Positions 1 to 12,538 of a DNA stretch of 64,000 nucleotides are shown in pieces; position 1 is the first letter of the stretch; the number at the start of each line of letters is the position of its first letter. The notes under the pieces were generated by a model. That model ran no database searches, was not told where the DNA came from, and saw nothing but the letters and a program-made list of their open reading frames with translations. Source of the DNA: Mycolicibacterium canariasense. GTDB lineage: Bacteria; Actinomycetota; Actinomycetes; Mycobacteriales; Mycobacteriaceae. The stretch spans positions 62,001 to 126,000 of the forward strand of contig NZ_LQOL01000038.1 of assembly GCF_002101555.1 (NCBI RefSeq), written 5' to 3'. A program made the translations under genes and the position numbers.

Positions 1-2161
<2,161 letters not shown>

Positions 2162-2165
2162 GCGC

Positions 2166-2804
2166 TTGACCCGGCTGGTCCTGGGCTCCGCCTCGGCGGG
2201 CCGGCTGTCGGTGCTGCGCCGGGCCGGGGTCGACCCGGTGGTCGTGGTCTCCGACGTCGACGAGGATGCCGTCGTCGCGTCGCTGCCGGGGGCGCCCCCG
2301 GCCGAGGTGGTGCTGGCGCTGTCGGCCGCCAAAGCCGACCGGGTCGCCGCCGTACTCGAAGCCGATATTGGCACGGATTGCGTTGTGGTCGGCTGTGATT
2401 CGATGCTGGAACTGGACGGCCGGCTGCGCGGCAAGCCGGGCAGTGTGGATGCCGCCCGGGCGCAATGGCGGTCCATGGCCGGCCGCCCCGGCATCCTGCA
2501 CACCGGCCACACCGTGCTGCGGCTGCGCGACGGCGTCGTCGTCGCCCGCGCCGGCGAAACAGCGCACACCACGGTTCATTTCGCGAAGCCGGAGCCGCCC
2601 GATCTGGAGGCGTATCTGGCCAGTGGCGAACCGCTCTGGGTCGCAGGCGGATTCACCCTCGACGGCCTGGGTGGCTGGTTCGTGGACCGCATCGAGGGCG
2701 ACCCGTCCAATGTGATCGGGCTCAGCCTGCCGCTGTTGCGCAGGCTGCTCGCCGATCTCGGGGTGGGCCTGAGCCCGATCTGGCGGCCGAATCCGATCGG
2801 CTGA
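2166..2804 (+). CDS. maf: Maf-family nucleoside triphosphate pyrophosphatase
   Basis: House-cleaning enzyme that hydrolyses non-canonical or modified NTPs to NMP and pyrophosphate; the family also affects septum formation. The start [18 protein letters not shown] is the Maf signature (S-x-R near the N-terminus), followed by SDVDED, AxKA-type ALSAAKA, and the later motifs [13 protein letters not shown] and the C-terminal [12 protein letters not shown]. Length of 212 residues is typical. Translation begins at TTG 2166, 4 nt after the accE5 stop, so the gene belongs to the acc operon, as in M. tuberculosis (Rv3282). No oddities seen. Confidence 0.93.
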   Translation: MTRLVLGSASAGRLSVLRRAGVDPVVVVSDVDEDAVVASLPGAPPAEVVLALSAAKADRVAAVLEADIGTDCVVVGCDSMLELDGRLRGKPGSVDAARAQWRSMAGRPGILHTGHTVLRLRDGVVVARAGETAHTTVHFAKPEPPDLEAYLASGEPLWVAGGFTLDGLGGWFVDRIEGDPSNVIGLSLPLLRRLLADLGVGLSPIWRPNPIG

Positions 2805-2832
2805 CCGGGTAGGACGCCGCCGCGGCGCTAGG

Positions 2833-2838
2833 TAGGCT
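2833..2838 (+). promoter_or_regulatory. Putative -10 (TAGGCT) of a leaderless sseA transcript
   Basis: TAGGCT lies 6 nt before the GTG start at 2845 and no ribosome-binding site is present in between. This is the arrangement of mycobacterial leaderless promoters. No clear -35 is visible. Confidence 0.4.
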
Positions 2839-2844
2839 CATCTC

Positions 2845-3729
2845 GTGCCTCTTGCCGCCGATCCCGATCCCGCCCTCGCCGCGTACGCCCATCCCGAACG
2901 CCTGGTCACCGCCGACTGGCTGTCGGCCAACCTGGGCCGACCGGGACTAGCCATCGTCGAATCCGACGAGGACGTGTTGCTCTACGACACCGGCCACATC
3001 CCGGGGGCGGTGAAGATCGACTGGCACATCGACCTCAACGACGCGACCGTCCGCGACTACATCGACGGCGCCCAGTTCGCCGAGTTGATGAACCGCAAGG
3101 GCATCTCGCGCGAGGACACCGTGGTGATCTACGGCGACAAGAGCAATTGGTGGGCGGCCTACGCGCTGTGGGTGTTCACCTTGTTCGGCCACCCCGACGT
3201 GCGGCTGCTCGACGGCGGCCGTGACCTGTGGGTGTCGCACGGTCGGGAGACCACGCTGGACGTCCCCACTCGGCAGAGCACCGGCTATCCCGTGGTCGAA
3301 CGCGACGACGCCCCCATCCGGGCGTACCGCGACGACGTGCTGGCCGCGCTGGGTAGCCAGCCACTGATCGACGTGCGCTCACCGCAGGAGTACACCGGCG
3401 AGCGCACCCACATGCCCGACTACCCGGAAGAGGGCGCGCTGCGCGGCGGCCACATCCCCACCGCGGTGTCGATCCCGTGGGCCAAGGCCGCCGACGACAG
3501 CGGCCGGTTCCGTAGCCGCGCCGAATTGGACAAGCTCTACGGGTTCCTGACTCCGGACGATGAGACGATCGTGTATTGCCGGATCGGCGAACGCTCCAGC
3601 CACACCTGGTTCGTGCTGACCCATCTGCTGGGCCTGCCCGGCGTGCGCAACTACGACGGATCCTGGACGGAATGGGGTAACGCCGTGCGCGTCCCGGTGG
3701 TCACCGGAGAAGAGCCGGGCACCGTATGA
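2845..3729 (+). CDS. sseA: Thiosulfate sulfurtransferase SseA (rhodanese)
   Basis: Two-domain rhodanese of 294 residues that transfers sulfane sulfur from thiosulfate or a related donor to an acceptor such as cyanide or thiols. The inactive N-terminal domain (about 20-150) has the [18 protein letters not shown] pattern. The C-terminal domain (about 165-290) has [18 protein letters not shown] and the active-site loop CRIGERSS with catalytic Cys. It closely matches M. tuberculosis Rv3283. GTG start at 2845, with a possible leaderless promoter. It overlaps the next gene by 4 nt (ATGA), linking it to a SufE-like sulfur acceptor. Confidence 0.93.
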   Translation: MPLAADPDPALAAYAHPERLVTADWLSANLGRPGLAIVESDEDVLLYDTGHIPGAVKIDWHIDLNDATVRDYIDGAQFAELMNRKGISREDTVVIYGDKSNWWAAYALWVFTLFGHPDVRLLDGGRDLWVSHGRETTLDVPTRQSTGYPVVERDDAPIRAYRDDVLAALGSQPLIDVRSPQEYTGERTHMPDYPEEGALRGGHIPTAVSIPWAKAADDSGRFRSRAELDKLYGFLTPDDETIVYCRIGERSSHTWFVLTHLLGLPGVRNYDGSWTEWGNAVRVPVVTGEEPGTV

Positions 3730-4154
3730 CCCGGTCCTCGGGGATGCCGGCCGCACTGGCGGAGGTGGTCGCCGAGTTCCGCGAGGTCACCGGCCAGGAC
3801 AAGCTGCAGCTCCTGCTGGAGTTCGCCAACGAGCTGCCGCCGCTGCCTGCGCACCTCGAGGAGGCGGCCATGGAACCCGTCCCGGAATGCCAGTCGCCGC
3901 TGTTCCTGGACGTCGACGCGACCGACCGTGACCATGTTCACCTTTATTTCAGCGCGCCGGCCGAAGCGCCGACGACCCGCGGCTTCGCGGCGATCCTGGC
4001 GGCCGGTCTGGACGGTCAGTCCGCGGCCGACATCCTGGCCGTGCCCGACGATTTCTATGCCGACCTCGGATTGGCCAAGCTGATCAGTCCGCTGCGGTTG
4101 CGCGGTATGTCGGCAATGCTGACCCGGATCAAGCGCCGCCTGGATGCGAGCTAA
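3726..4154 (+). CDS. SufE-family cysteine desulfuration protein
   Basis: SufE proteins accept persulfide sulfur from a cysteine desulfurase (or another donor) and hand it to Fe-S or other sulfur pathways. The 142-residue product shows the family pattern: [20 protein letters not shown], then a conserved acceptor cysteine in [10 protein letters not shown], and the C-terminal [20 protein letters not shown] block. It starts on the ATG overlapping the sseA stop, so the rhodanese and this protein are probably made together and may exchange sulfur. Equivalent to M. tuberculosis Rv3284. Confidence 0.9.
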   Translation: MTRSSGMPAALAEVVAEFREVTGQDKLQLLLEFANELPPLPAHLEEAAMEPVPECQSPLFLDVDATDRDHVHLYFSAPAEAPTTRGFAAILAAGLDGQSAADILAVPDDFYADLGLAKLISPLRLRGMSAMLTRIKRRLDAS

Positions 4155-4377
4155 GTAACACACGCGTCATCGGATCGGTCCGTTTCGACCCTGCACGAAG
4201 CCGATCGCTTGGAAAATCACCGCTACGCCAATGGGGAAAGCGGTCAGCACCGGCGCATTGTCTGTGCACATGCAACAATAGCGGGACGGGGGAAACCCGG
4301 TGCGGCGTTCGCGCTCACCAGCCGAAGCGATTAGCCCGGCAAACAAAGTGTCAGCGATACGAAAGGGTTCCGCCTCG

Positions 4378-5805
4378 ATGAACCGTCAGCGCAGGGATGT
4401 GATCCTCTACGAGCTGAACGAGGTGCCGTGGGATGTCATCGACATCTACGTCAAACATCGTCCGCAGTCCAATGTGGCCGCGTTGTTGGCCGAAGGCCAG
4501 TCCCTGACGACGGTGCACGAGGACCGGGAAGACCTGCAGGGTCTGCAGCCCTGGCGCACCTGGCCCACGCTGCACACGTCGACCTATGACCACAATTCGT
4601 TCGATCTCGGCCAGGACCCGACCACCTTCCGCGGCGACCCGATCTGGGATGTGGCCGAGAACGCCGGGCTCTCGGTCGGCCTGTTCGGGCCGATGCAGAG
4701 CTGGCCGGCCCGCCAATTCCGGCACGGCGGCTTCTATGTACCCGACACCTTCAGCCAAGACGCCAAGACATATCCGGCCGCGCTGGAGCGCTTTCAGGCC
4801 TTCAACCTCGCGATGACCGGCGCGAACGGCTTCTCGCCGGACGCCCTGCTGAACCCCAAGACGCTCGCCGCCACCGCGGCCGACCTGGTTCGGCTGGGAC
4901 TGACCCCGCGCTCGGTGGCCACCCTGAGCACGCACTTGGTCAAGGAGCGCGTCGACCCGCGCTACAAGGCGTTCCGGTCGGCCATGCAGGCGCCGCTGGG
5001 CTTCGACATGTACTGGAAGCTGCAGCGCAAGCACAAGCCCCGGCTCAGCGCGTTCTTCACCAACCACGTCGCCGGGATGATGCACCGGTTCTGGGGCGAC
5101 GGGATGCCGGGCTACACCGAGAAGTTCGAGTACACCGCCGACGAGGTGTACGGCAGCTTCATCGTGGCGGCGATGGACATCACCGACCGCCAGTTGGGCC
5201 GCATCCGCAAGTACCTGGCCAAGAATCCGCAGGCGATGCTGGTGGTCGCGGCCAGCATGGGCCAGGGTCCGGTCGAGGTGATCAAGGTCGACGACAACCG
5301 TTTCGTGCTCGAGGACCACACCAAGCTGGTCTCGACGCTGAAACTGGCCCCGGCCGAACTGGGCCTGGCGATGTATCCCATGGTCTCGCTGGTGTTCGAC
5401 ACCGAAGAGCAGGCGCAGGCCGCCACTGCACCGTTGACGTCGGTGACGGTCCCCGGCAAGGGACCGCTGTTCGCCCGCGTCCGGGTGGAGGGAAAGACGG
5501 TCACCTTCGGCATCGACTACTCGCAGGGCAGTGACGCCGCCGCGCTGGAGTTCCAGCCGATCGGCTCCGAGCCGGTCACGGGCAGCCCGGCGGATATCGG
5601 GCTGGAGGTCCAGTACCGCATCGGCGGGGTGAACACCGGCTACCACATCGAGGAGGGCATCCTGCTGGCCGCCGGCGCCGGTGTGCGGTCGGATCCGTCC
5701 CGCAAGGAGGTCGACGTGCTGGACGTGACGCCGTCCCTGCTGGCCAATGTCCTCGGTGTCGAACCGGCGCCGTCGATGCAGGGCATCCCGACGTTGTTTG
5801 CCTGA
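4378..5805 (+). CDS. Alkaline-phosphatase-superfamily-like protein (possible phosphodiesterase)
   Basis: A 475-residue protein that I do not know by name. The N-terminus VILYELNEVPWDVIDIYV and the following PWRTWPTLHTS look like the metal/nucleophile (Thr) part of type I phosphodiesterase or alkaline-phosphatase-superfamily enzymes, and FFTNHVAGMMHRFWGD and the C-terminal IEEGILLAAG also suit that fold. No signal peptide is evident. ATG 4378 is preferred over an in-frame GTG at 4300, because a GAAAGGG ribosome-binding site lies about 10 nt upstream. It stands alone between sufE and accA3, where M. tuberculosis has no gene, and is followed by a strong terminator. Substrate unknown. Confidence 0.6.
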   Translation: MNRQRRDVILYELNEVPWDVIDIYVKHRPQSNVAALLAEGQSLTTVHEDREDLQGLQPWRTWPTLHTSTYDHNSFDLGQDPTTFRGDPIWDVAENAGLSVGLFGPMQSWPARQFRHGGFYVPDTFSQDAKTYPAALERFQAFNLAMTGANGFSPDALLNPKTLAATAADLVRLGLTPRSVATLSTHLVKERVDPRYKAFRSAMQAPLGFDMYWKLQRKHKPRLSAFFTNHVAGMMHRFWGDGMPGYTEKFEYTADEVYGSFIVAAMDITDRQLGRIRKYLAKNPQAMLVVAASMGQGPVEVIKVDDNRFVLEDHTKLVSTLKLAPAELGLAMYPMVSLVFDTEEQAQAATAPLTSVTVPGKGPLFARVRVEGKTVTFGIDYSQGSDAAALEFQPIGSEPVTGSPADIGLEVQYRIGGVNTGYHIEEGILLAAGAGVRSDPSRKEVDVLDVTPSLLANVLGVEPAPSMQGIPTLFA

Positions 5806-5824
5806 CCACCGCCCACGCCGAAAC

Positions 5825-5862
5825 CCGGACCGGCGGCACCCACCCGGGTGCCGCCGGTCCGG
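5825..5862 (+). terminator. Strong hairpin after the phosphatase-like gene
   Basis: A perfect 17-bp stem (5825-5841 with 5846-5862) and a 4-nt ACCC loop, beginning 19 nt after the stop. It has no T-tract, as is usual for mycobacterial terminators, and separates this gene from the accA3 promoter. Confidence 0.75.
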
Positions 5863-5959
5863 CGTCTCCGGGCGGTGTACTCGCCAGTAGTTACATGTGT
5901 TTACCGAAATGGCAACGGTGACTTGACAATTTTGGGGTGCCGACTCGCCACCCCCGGAA

Positions 5960-5988
5960 TTGGACGCATACACTTCGCCCGATAGATT
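5960..5988 (+). promoter_or_regulatory. Putative SigA-type promoter of accA3
   Basis: TTGGAC (5960-5965), a 17-nt spacer and TAGATT (5983-5988) form a good housekeeping promoter about 40 nt before the accA3 start. AGGAGG at 6021-6026 is the ribosome-binding site for GTG 6031. Confidence 0.5.
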
Positions 5989-6006
5989 CTTAAAGACGTT
6001 TCTTAG

Positions 6007-7827
<1,821 letters not shown>

Positions 7828-7838
7828 TCCACCCCGCG

Positions 7839-7895
7839 CGAACGTCGATTACCGCTCGAAGAAGTCGGCTTTCTTCGAGCGGTAATCCACGTTCG
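7839..7895. terminator. 57-bp near-perfect inverted repeat after accA3
   Basis: A 17-bp perfect stem (7847-7863 with 7871-7887) with a 7-nt loop. After one mismatch the pairing continues for 7 bp (7839-7845 with 7889-7895). The arm reads GATTACCGCTCGAAGAA. It begins 12 nt after the accA3 stop, so it can act as a terminator, but it is longer and less GC-rich than most; it may be a dispersed palindromic repeat. Confidence 0.75.
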
Positions 7896-7915
7896 GCGGG
7901 AGATGAGGGGGGCTG

Positions 7916-8248
7916 ATGGAACCCGTAGAGATCAACAACGGCCAGTGGTACCTGCGCGGGTTGCGCTGCGACGAGCGCATCGACGACCGGTACGCGCTCG
8001 CCGACCTGGGTGAGACCGATCTGGACTACGTGCACGACGCCGAGGACGGCTGGGCCGACGACACCCGCTACACCTGGGCGGTCTGCGAGCCCACCACCGG
8101 TGAACTGCTGGCCGAGGTCGTCCTCGACCCCGTCACCGGATTCCTGAGCAGCCGCGGCCGGCCCGGCTTCGAGGACGCCGCCGCGATCTCCGAGGACACC
8201 GTGCGGCGGTACGCGCAGCAGGTGCTCGGCCTGGAGGTCCGCACGTGA
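7916..8248 (+). CDS. Conserved hypothetical protein, GNAT-like fold possible
   Basis: A 110-residue protein without an assigned function. The block [20 protein letters not shown] resembles the central strands of GNAT acetyltransferases, but the acetyl-CoA P-loop (Q/RxxGxG/A) is not visible, so an active acetyltransferase is doubtful. It starts with ATG 7916 after a GAGGGGGG ribosome-binding site and overlaps mdh by 4 nt (GTGA), so it is probably co-translated with malate dehydrogenase. Confidence 0.7.
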   Translation: MEPVEINNGQWYLRGLRCDERIDDRYALADLGETDLDYVHDAEDGWADDTRYTWAVCEPTTGELLAEVVLDPVTGFLSSRGRPGFEDAAAISEDTVRRYAQQVLGLEVRT

Positions 8249-9225
8249 GCAAGGTCGTCACCGTCACCGGCGCCGCCGGCCAGATCGGCTACGCCGCCCT
8301 GTTCCGCATCGGGGCGGGGGCGTTGCTCGGCCGGGACGTTCCGATCACGCTGCGCCTGCTCGAACTGCCCGCGGCGATCAAAGCCGCCGAGGGTGTGGTG
8401 ATGGAACTGGTGGACAGCGCGTTCGACCTGCTGGTCGACATCGAGATCCACGACGACCCGGTCCGCGCCTTCGACGGCGTCGACGTGGCCCTGCTGGTGG
8501 GCGCCAAGCCGCGCAGCAAGGGCATGGAACGCGCCGACCTGCTGGCCGCCAACGCCGCGATCTTCGCCGACGCCGGCAAGGCCCTCAACGCCGGTGCCGG
8601 CAGCGACGTGCGGGTCGTCGTGGTCGGCAACCCGGCCAACACCAACGCCCTGGTGGCCTCGGCGCACGCCCCGGACATCCCGGCCGACCGGTTCACCGCG
8701 CTGACCCGACTGGACCACAACCGGGCGGTTGCCGCACTGGCCGCCCATGCCGGGGTGCACGTCGGGGACGTGTCCAGGGTGACGGTGTGGGGCAACCATT
8801 CCCCGACGATGTACCCCGACATCTTCCACGCCCGGGTGGGCGGCCGCCCCGGCGCCGACTTCGCGGCCGATACCGATTGGCTGGCAAAGGATTTCATCCC
8901 GACGGTGGCCAAGCGGGGCACCGCGATCATCGAGGCGCGCGGCACCTCCTCGGCGGCGTCGGCCGCCAACGCCGCCATCGACCACGTCCGCGACTGGGTG
9001 GACGGCACCGAGCCCGCCGACTGGACATCGGTGGCGCTGCCCTCCCCCGGGGTGTACGGCATTCCCGAGACAGTGGTGGCCTCGCTTCCGGTGCGGGCGG
9101 TCGACGGCGCCTGGCAGATCGTCGAGGGGCTGGACATCAACGACTTCTCCCGGGCCCGTATCGACGCCTCGGTGGCCGAACTGCTCGACGAGCGGGCCGC
9201 CGTGCAGCGGCTGGGGTTGCTCTAG
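8245..9225 (+). CDS. mdh: Malate dehydrogenase
   Basis: NAD-dependent interconversion of malate and oxaloacetate in the TCA cycle. The 326-residue protein has the Rossmann motif [11 protein letters not shown], the substrate-loop arginines in [17 protein letters not shown], catalytic Asp/Arg in TRLDHNRAV and the catalytic His in [12 protein letters not shown]. It is of the long dimeric MDH type (as Rv1240) but clearly diverged in the C-terminal third. GTG start overlapping the upstream gene. Its stop overlaps the stop of the convergent MocA-like gene (9222-9225, shared CTAG). Malate dehydrogenase lies elsewhere in M. tuberculosis, so the gene is part of an insertion between accA3 and sigF. Confidence 0.9.
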   Translation: MSKVVTVTGAAGQIGYAALFRIGAGALLGRDVPITLRLLELPAAIKAAEGVVMELVDSAFDLLVDIEIHDDPVRAFDGVDVALLVGAKPRSKGMERADLLAANAAIFADAGKALNAGAGSDVRVVVVGNPANTNALVASAHAPDIPADRFTALTRLDHNRAVAALAAHAGVHVGDVSRVTVWGNHSPTMYPDIFHARVGGRPGADFAADTDWLAKDFIPTVAKRGTAIIEARGTSSAASAANAAIDHVRDWVDGTEPADWTSVALPSPGVYGIPETVVASLPVRAVDGAWQIVEGLDINDFSRARIDASVAELLDERAAVQRLGLL

Positions 9226-9758
9226 CGCTGATCGATATCCAGCCCGGTGGCCAGGTCGCCACACTCGACCTCGACCACATCGGCCCGCCCCCGCAGGAAC
9301 GGTGCCGCCCCGGTGTCGCCGTGCAGCGCGGCCAGCAGCTGCGGCCAGAAGCGCCGCGCGATGACCACCGGATGTCCGGGTCGGCCGCCGTACACCGCCC
9401 GGGCCAGCCCGGTCGCCGACGCCGCCGCCAGCACCCGCCGCACCACGTCGGCGCCGACGTCGGGGGTGTCCACCACACTGATGACGGCCAGCTCCGCGTC
9501 GATCGCCGCGATCCCCGCTCGCAGCGAGGCCGACAGCCCCCGCGCCCAGTCCTCGGCCGGCACCGCGCGGGCCGGTGCGGGCACGTCCGCCTGCGCCGCC
9601 CCGAGCACCACCACGACGTCCTCGCAGCCGCCATCGTGCAACGCCGCAACCGCGCAGCGCAGCCAACTACCCTGCTCGGCCAGGACTTTGGGCATTCCAT
9701 AGCGCGCTCCCGCGCCGGCGGCCAGCACCACCCCGGCAACTTTGCGCGCACTCGACAT
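9222..9758 (-). CDS. MocA-like molybdenum cofactor nucleotidyltransferase
   Basis: A 178-residue NTP-transferase with the N-terminal motif [16 protein letters not shown] (LAAG-x-RxGxPK) of MobA/MocA proteins, followed by VVVVLGA, a VDTPDV metal site in place of the usual DxP, and GRPGHPVV. MocA makes the cytosine dinucleotide form of the molybdenum cofactor used by xanthine-dehydrogenase-type enzymes; a coenzyme F420 or sugar nucleotidyltransferase is less likely. It starts at ATG 9758, only 33 nt from the divergent permease gene. The setting beside purine catabolism, and a molybdenum hydroxylase at 40.2-43.6 kb, fit a role in cofactor supply (inference). Confidence 0.75.
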   Translation of the reverse strand: MSSARKVAGVVLAAGAGARYGMPKVLAEQGSWLRCAVAALHDGGCEDVVVVLGAAQADVPAPARAVPAEDWARGLSASLRAGIAAIDAELAVISVVDTPDVGADVVRRVLAAASATGLARAVYGGRPGHPVVIARRFWPQLLAALHGDTGAAPFLRGRADVVEVECGDLATGLDIDQR

Positions 9759-9791
9759 GCGAACAGTGTGAAGGTGACCGATTCTTGAACG

Positions 9792-11705
9792 ATGACGGCC
9801 CCGCCTGAGTCGCTCAAATCGGCGCACACCAAACGCACGCACCCGGTCGACGAGGTGCTTCCCGTCGGCAAGCTCGCCACCTACGGCTTCCAGCACGTGG
9901 TGGCGTTCTATGCCGGCGCGGTGCTGGTACCCATCATCATCGCCGGTGCGATCAACCTGCCCCAGGAAGACCTGGTCAAGCTGATCACCGCCGACCTGTT
10001 CACCTGCGGCATCGCCTCGATCATCCAGGCCGTCGGGTTCTGGAAGATCGGGGTCCGGCTGCCGCTGCTGCAGGGTGTCACCTTCGCCGGGGTGTCCCCC
10101 ATCATCGCGATCGGACTGGCGCACGGCGGCGGCGCGTCCAGTCTGCTCTACGTCTACGGCGCGGTGATCGTCGCCGGCGTGTTCACCTTCCTCATCGCGC
10201 CGGTCTTCATCAAACTGCTGAAGTTCTTCCCGCCGGTGGTCACCGGAACGTTGATCACCATCATCGGGCTGTGTCTGGTGCCGGTGGGTGCGCTGGACGC
10301 CGTGACCAACCCGCACACCCACGAGACCGACCCGACCAACATCCGGTGGTTCCTGTACGCGCTGGGCACCATCGCCGTCATCGTGGCGATCCAGCGGCTG
10401 TTCCGCGGTTTCATGGCCACCATCGCCGTGCTGCTCGGACTGGTCATCGGATGCGCGGTGGCGTTCGCGCTGGGCGACATGAACTTCGAGAAGGTCGGTC
10501 AGGCCGCCGCCGTCGGCTTCACTCCCCCGTTCCTGTTCGGCCTGCCCAAGTTCGACTTCGTCGCCTGCCTGACCATGATCATCGTGCTGCTCATCACCGC
10601 GGTGGAGTCGACGGGCTCGACCATCGCCACCGGTGAGATCGTCGGCAAGCGGATCAAGGCCGCCGATATCGGCAACGTGCTGCGCGCCGACGGGTTGGCC
10701 ACCGCCATCGGCGGCATCTTCAACTCGTTCCCGTACACGGCGTTCTCCGAGAACGTCGGGCTGGTCCGGCTGACCGGCGTCAAGAGCCGCTGGGTGGTGG
10801 CCGCCGCCGGGGTGATCATGATCCTGCTCGGCTTCCTGCCCAAGGTCGCCGCGGTGGTGGCCTCGATCCCCAACCCGGTGCTGGGCGGCGCGGCACTGAC
10901 GCTGTTCGCCACGGTGGCCGTGGTCGGCATCCAGACGTTGGGCAAGGTCGATTTCACCGATCACCGCAATCTGATCATCGTGACCACCAGCCTGGCGCTG
11001 GCGCTGTGGGTGACGTCCTATCCCGATATCGCCAAGGCCATGCCGACGGGGCTCAACCTCATCTTCGGCAGCGGTATCAGCATCGGCGCGGTGGCCGCCA
11101 TCGTGCTCAATATCGTGTTCTTCCACACCGGTTCGCGTGGCCCCCGGGTGGCCGGCGGCGGTTCGATCACGCTGGCCGAGGTGAACACCATGACCGCCGA
11201 ACGCTTCACCGAGGTGTTCGGGCATGTGGTGCAGGACGTGCCGTGGGCCGTCGAGCGTGCCTACGCCCAACGTCCGTTCGCCGACACGAAGGCGCTGCGC
11301 GAGGCGTTCCAGGACGCGGTGCTGACCGGGTCGTCCGAGCAACAACTGGAGCTGCTCAACGCCTTCAACGACCTGGGCGCCGAGGACGAGACCGGACACG
11401 CCCTGGCCGTCGACCACGTGGCGCTGTCCAACCTGGACGAGTCCGACCACAATGACGTGGTGGAATTGGCAACCGCGTACCGCGAGCACTTCGGTTTCCC
11501 GTTGATCATCTGTGCCAGGGAGACCGAGCATTTCGACCGGGTGCTGCGCAACGGCTGGTCCCGGATGGACAACTCCGACTCCGCCGAGAAGGCGTTCGCG
11601 TTGATCGAGGTGGCCAAGATCGCCAACTACCGGTTCACGGATCTGGTGGCCGACGCCAATCCGATCGCCGCCGCGCGGTTCGGCCGCCTCAACGAACTGT
11701 CGTGA
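9792..11705 (+). CDS. Nucleobase (xanthine/uric acid) permease fused to an OHCU-decarboxylase-like domain
   Basis: Residues about 25-450 form a nucleobase:cation symporter-2 (UraA/UacT-type) membrane domain with 12-14 hydrophobic segments and the family motifs PLLQGVTFAGVSPI, ESTGSTIATGEIVGK and NSFPYTAFSENVGLV. Residues about 470-637 resemble OHCU decarboxylase (FGHVVQDVPWAVERAYAQRP, YREHFGFPLIICARE), the last enzyme making S-allantoin from uric acid. The catalytic HPDL motif is replaced (NAFNDLG) and the SxxEQ motif is absent, so this domain is probably inactive. The next gene, overlapping by 4 nt, is an intact OHCU decarboxylase. Likely role: uptake of uric acid or xanthine, with a docking or regulatory C-terminal domain (inference). 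Confidence 0.88.
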   Translation: MTAPPESLKSAHTKRTHPVDEVLPVGKLATYGFQHVVAFYAGAVLVPIIIAGAINLPQEDLVKLITADLFTCGIASIIQAVGFWKIGVRLPLLQGVTFAGVSPIIAIGLAHGGGASSLLYVYGAVIVAGVFTFLIAPVFIKLLKFFPPVVTGTLITIIGLCLVPVGALDAVTNPHTHETDPTNIRWFLYALGTIAVIVAIQRLFRGFMATIAVLLGLVIGCAVAFALGDMNFEKVGQAAAVGFTPPFLFGLPKFDFVACLTMIIVLLITAVESTGSTIATGEIVGKRIKAADIGNVLRADGLATAIGGIFNSFPYTAFSENVGLVRLTGVKSRWVVAAAGVIMILLGFLPKVAAVVASIPNPVLGGAALTLFATVAVVGIQTLGKVDFTDHRNLIIVTTSLALALWVTSYPDIAKAMPTGLNLIFGSGISIGAVAAIVLNIVFFHTGSRGPRVAGGGSITLAEVNTMTAERFTEVFGHVVQDVPWAVERAYAQRPFADTKALREAFQDAVLTGSSEQQLELLNAFNDLGAEDETGHALAVDHVALSNLDESDHNDVVELATAYREHFGFPLIICARETEHFDRVLRNGWSRMDNSDSAEKAFALIEVAKIANYRFTDLVADANPIAAARFGRLNELS

Positions 11706-12199
11706 AAGCGATCGGCCTGCACGGCTTCAACGCGCTCACCGACCGACAACGCATGCACGCCCTGTTCGAGGTGTGCTCGTCGACCATCTGGGCCCGCCGG
11801 GTGCTCGCCGGCGCGCCGTTCCCCGACACGCAGGCGCTGCTCGACCGCGCCGACCGGGTGCTCGCCGAGCTGCCCGACGCCGAGATCGACGCGGCCCTGG
11901 ACGGGCATCCCCGCATCGGCGGCAAGGTGGACAACGCGGCGTCGGCCCGCGAGCAGGCCGGTGTGGCGTCGGCCGCCGACGAGGTGAAGATGGCTCTGGC
12001 CGAAGGTAATCGGGCCTACGAGGACAAGTTCGGCTATGTCTATCTGGTGTGCGCCAGCGGACGGGAGGCCCAGGAGCTGCTCGACATCCTGACCGAGCGC
12101 CTGGACAACGATCCCGACACCGAGCGCCGGGTGATGCGCAGCGAGCTGGCCAAGATTAACCGGCTGCGCCTGGAGCGCCTCTTGAGCGATCCGGCATGA
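11702..12199 (+). CDS. 2-oxo-4-hydroxy-4-carboxy-5-ureidoimidazoline (OHCU) decarboxylase
   Basis: Third step from uric acid to S-allantoin. The 165-residue protein has the expected catalytic elements: His in LDGHPRIGGK, Glu in SAREQAGV, and the FGYVYLVCASGR strand with the Arg. It starts on GTG overlapping the permease stop (GTGA) and lies directly before HIU hydrolase and urate oxidase, so the whole three-step pathway is encoded in series. It belongs to the same family as the permease tail but is divergent from it in sequence. Confidence 0.9.
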   Translation: MKAIGLHGFNALTDRQRMHALFEVCSSTIWARRVLAGAPFPDTQALLDRADRVLAELPDAEIDAALDGHPRIGGKVDNAASAREQAGVASAADEVKMALAEGNRAYEDKFGYVYLVCASGREAQELLDILTERLDNDPDTERRVMRSELAKINRLRLERLLSDPA

Positions 12200-12218
12200 C
12201 CGCGCCAGGATCGTGGGC

Positions 12219-12536
12219 ATGACACACCTGAGCACCCATGTCCTGGACGCCGTGGCGGGCACGCCCGCGGCCGGGATCACCGTGACACTGACCGACCGCG
12301 GGGGTGCCGTGCTGGCGTCGGCAGCCACCGACGACGACGGCCGCGTCGCGGCACTGGCCGACGGCCTGACACCCGGGGTGTACCGGTTGACCTTCGACAC
12401 CGGGTCCTACTTCACGGCCACGCCGACCTTCTACCCTGAGGTCACCATCACCTTCGAAGTGGCCGAGGGATCCGGCAAATACCATGTCCCGCTGCTACTT
12501 TCCCCGTTCGCGTACTCCACCTACCGAGGAAGTTGA
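12219..12536 (+). CDS. 5-hydroxyisourate hydrolase (transthyretin-like)
   Basis: Converts 5-hydroxyisourate, the product of urate oxidase, to OHCU. The 105-residue protein starts MTHLSTHVLDAVAGTPA, the usual HIU hydrolase N-terminus with a catalytic His, and ends with the diagnostic C-terminal YRGS. ATG 12219 is preferred to the in-frame GTG 12213 on homology. The stop lies 2 nt before the uricase ATG, with the uricase ribosome-binding site GAGGAAG inside the end of this gene. Confidence 0.93.
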   Translation: MTHLSTHVLDAVAGTPAAGITVTLTDRGGAVLASAATDDDGRVAALADGLTPGVYRLTFDTGSYFTATPTFYPEVTITFEVAEGSGKYHVPLLLSPFAYSTYRGS

Positions 12537-12538
12537 CC

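Noticed and set aside
5899-5922. GTTT followed by GGTGA upstream of accA3 as a SigF promoter
   Set aside because: The -10 is GGTGA rather than GGGTA and a good SigA-type promoter lies closer to the gene.
9759-11531. Extension of the MocA-like frame to 769 codons opposite the permease
   Set aside because: Only the 178 residues starting at ATG 9758 match a family; the rest is antisense to the permease.
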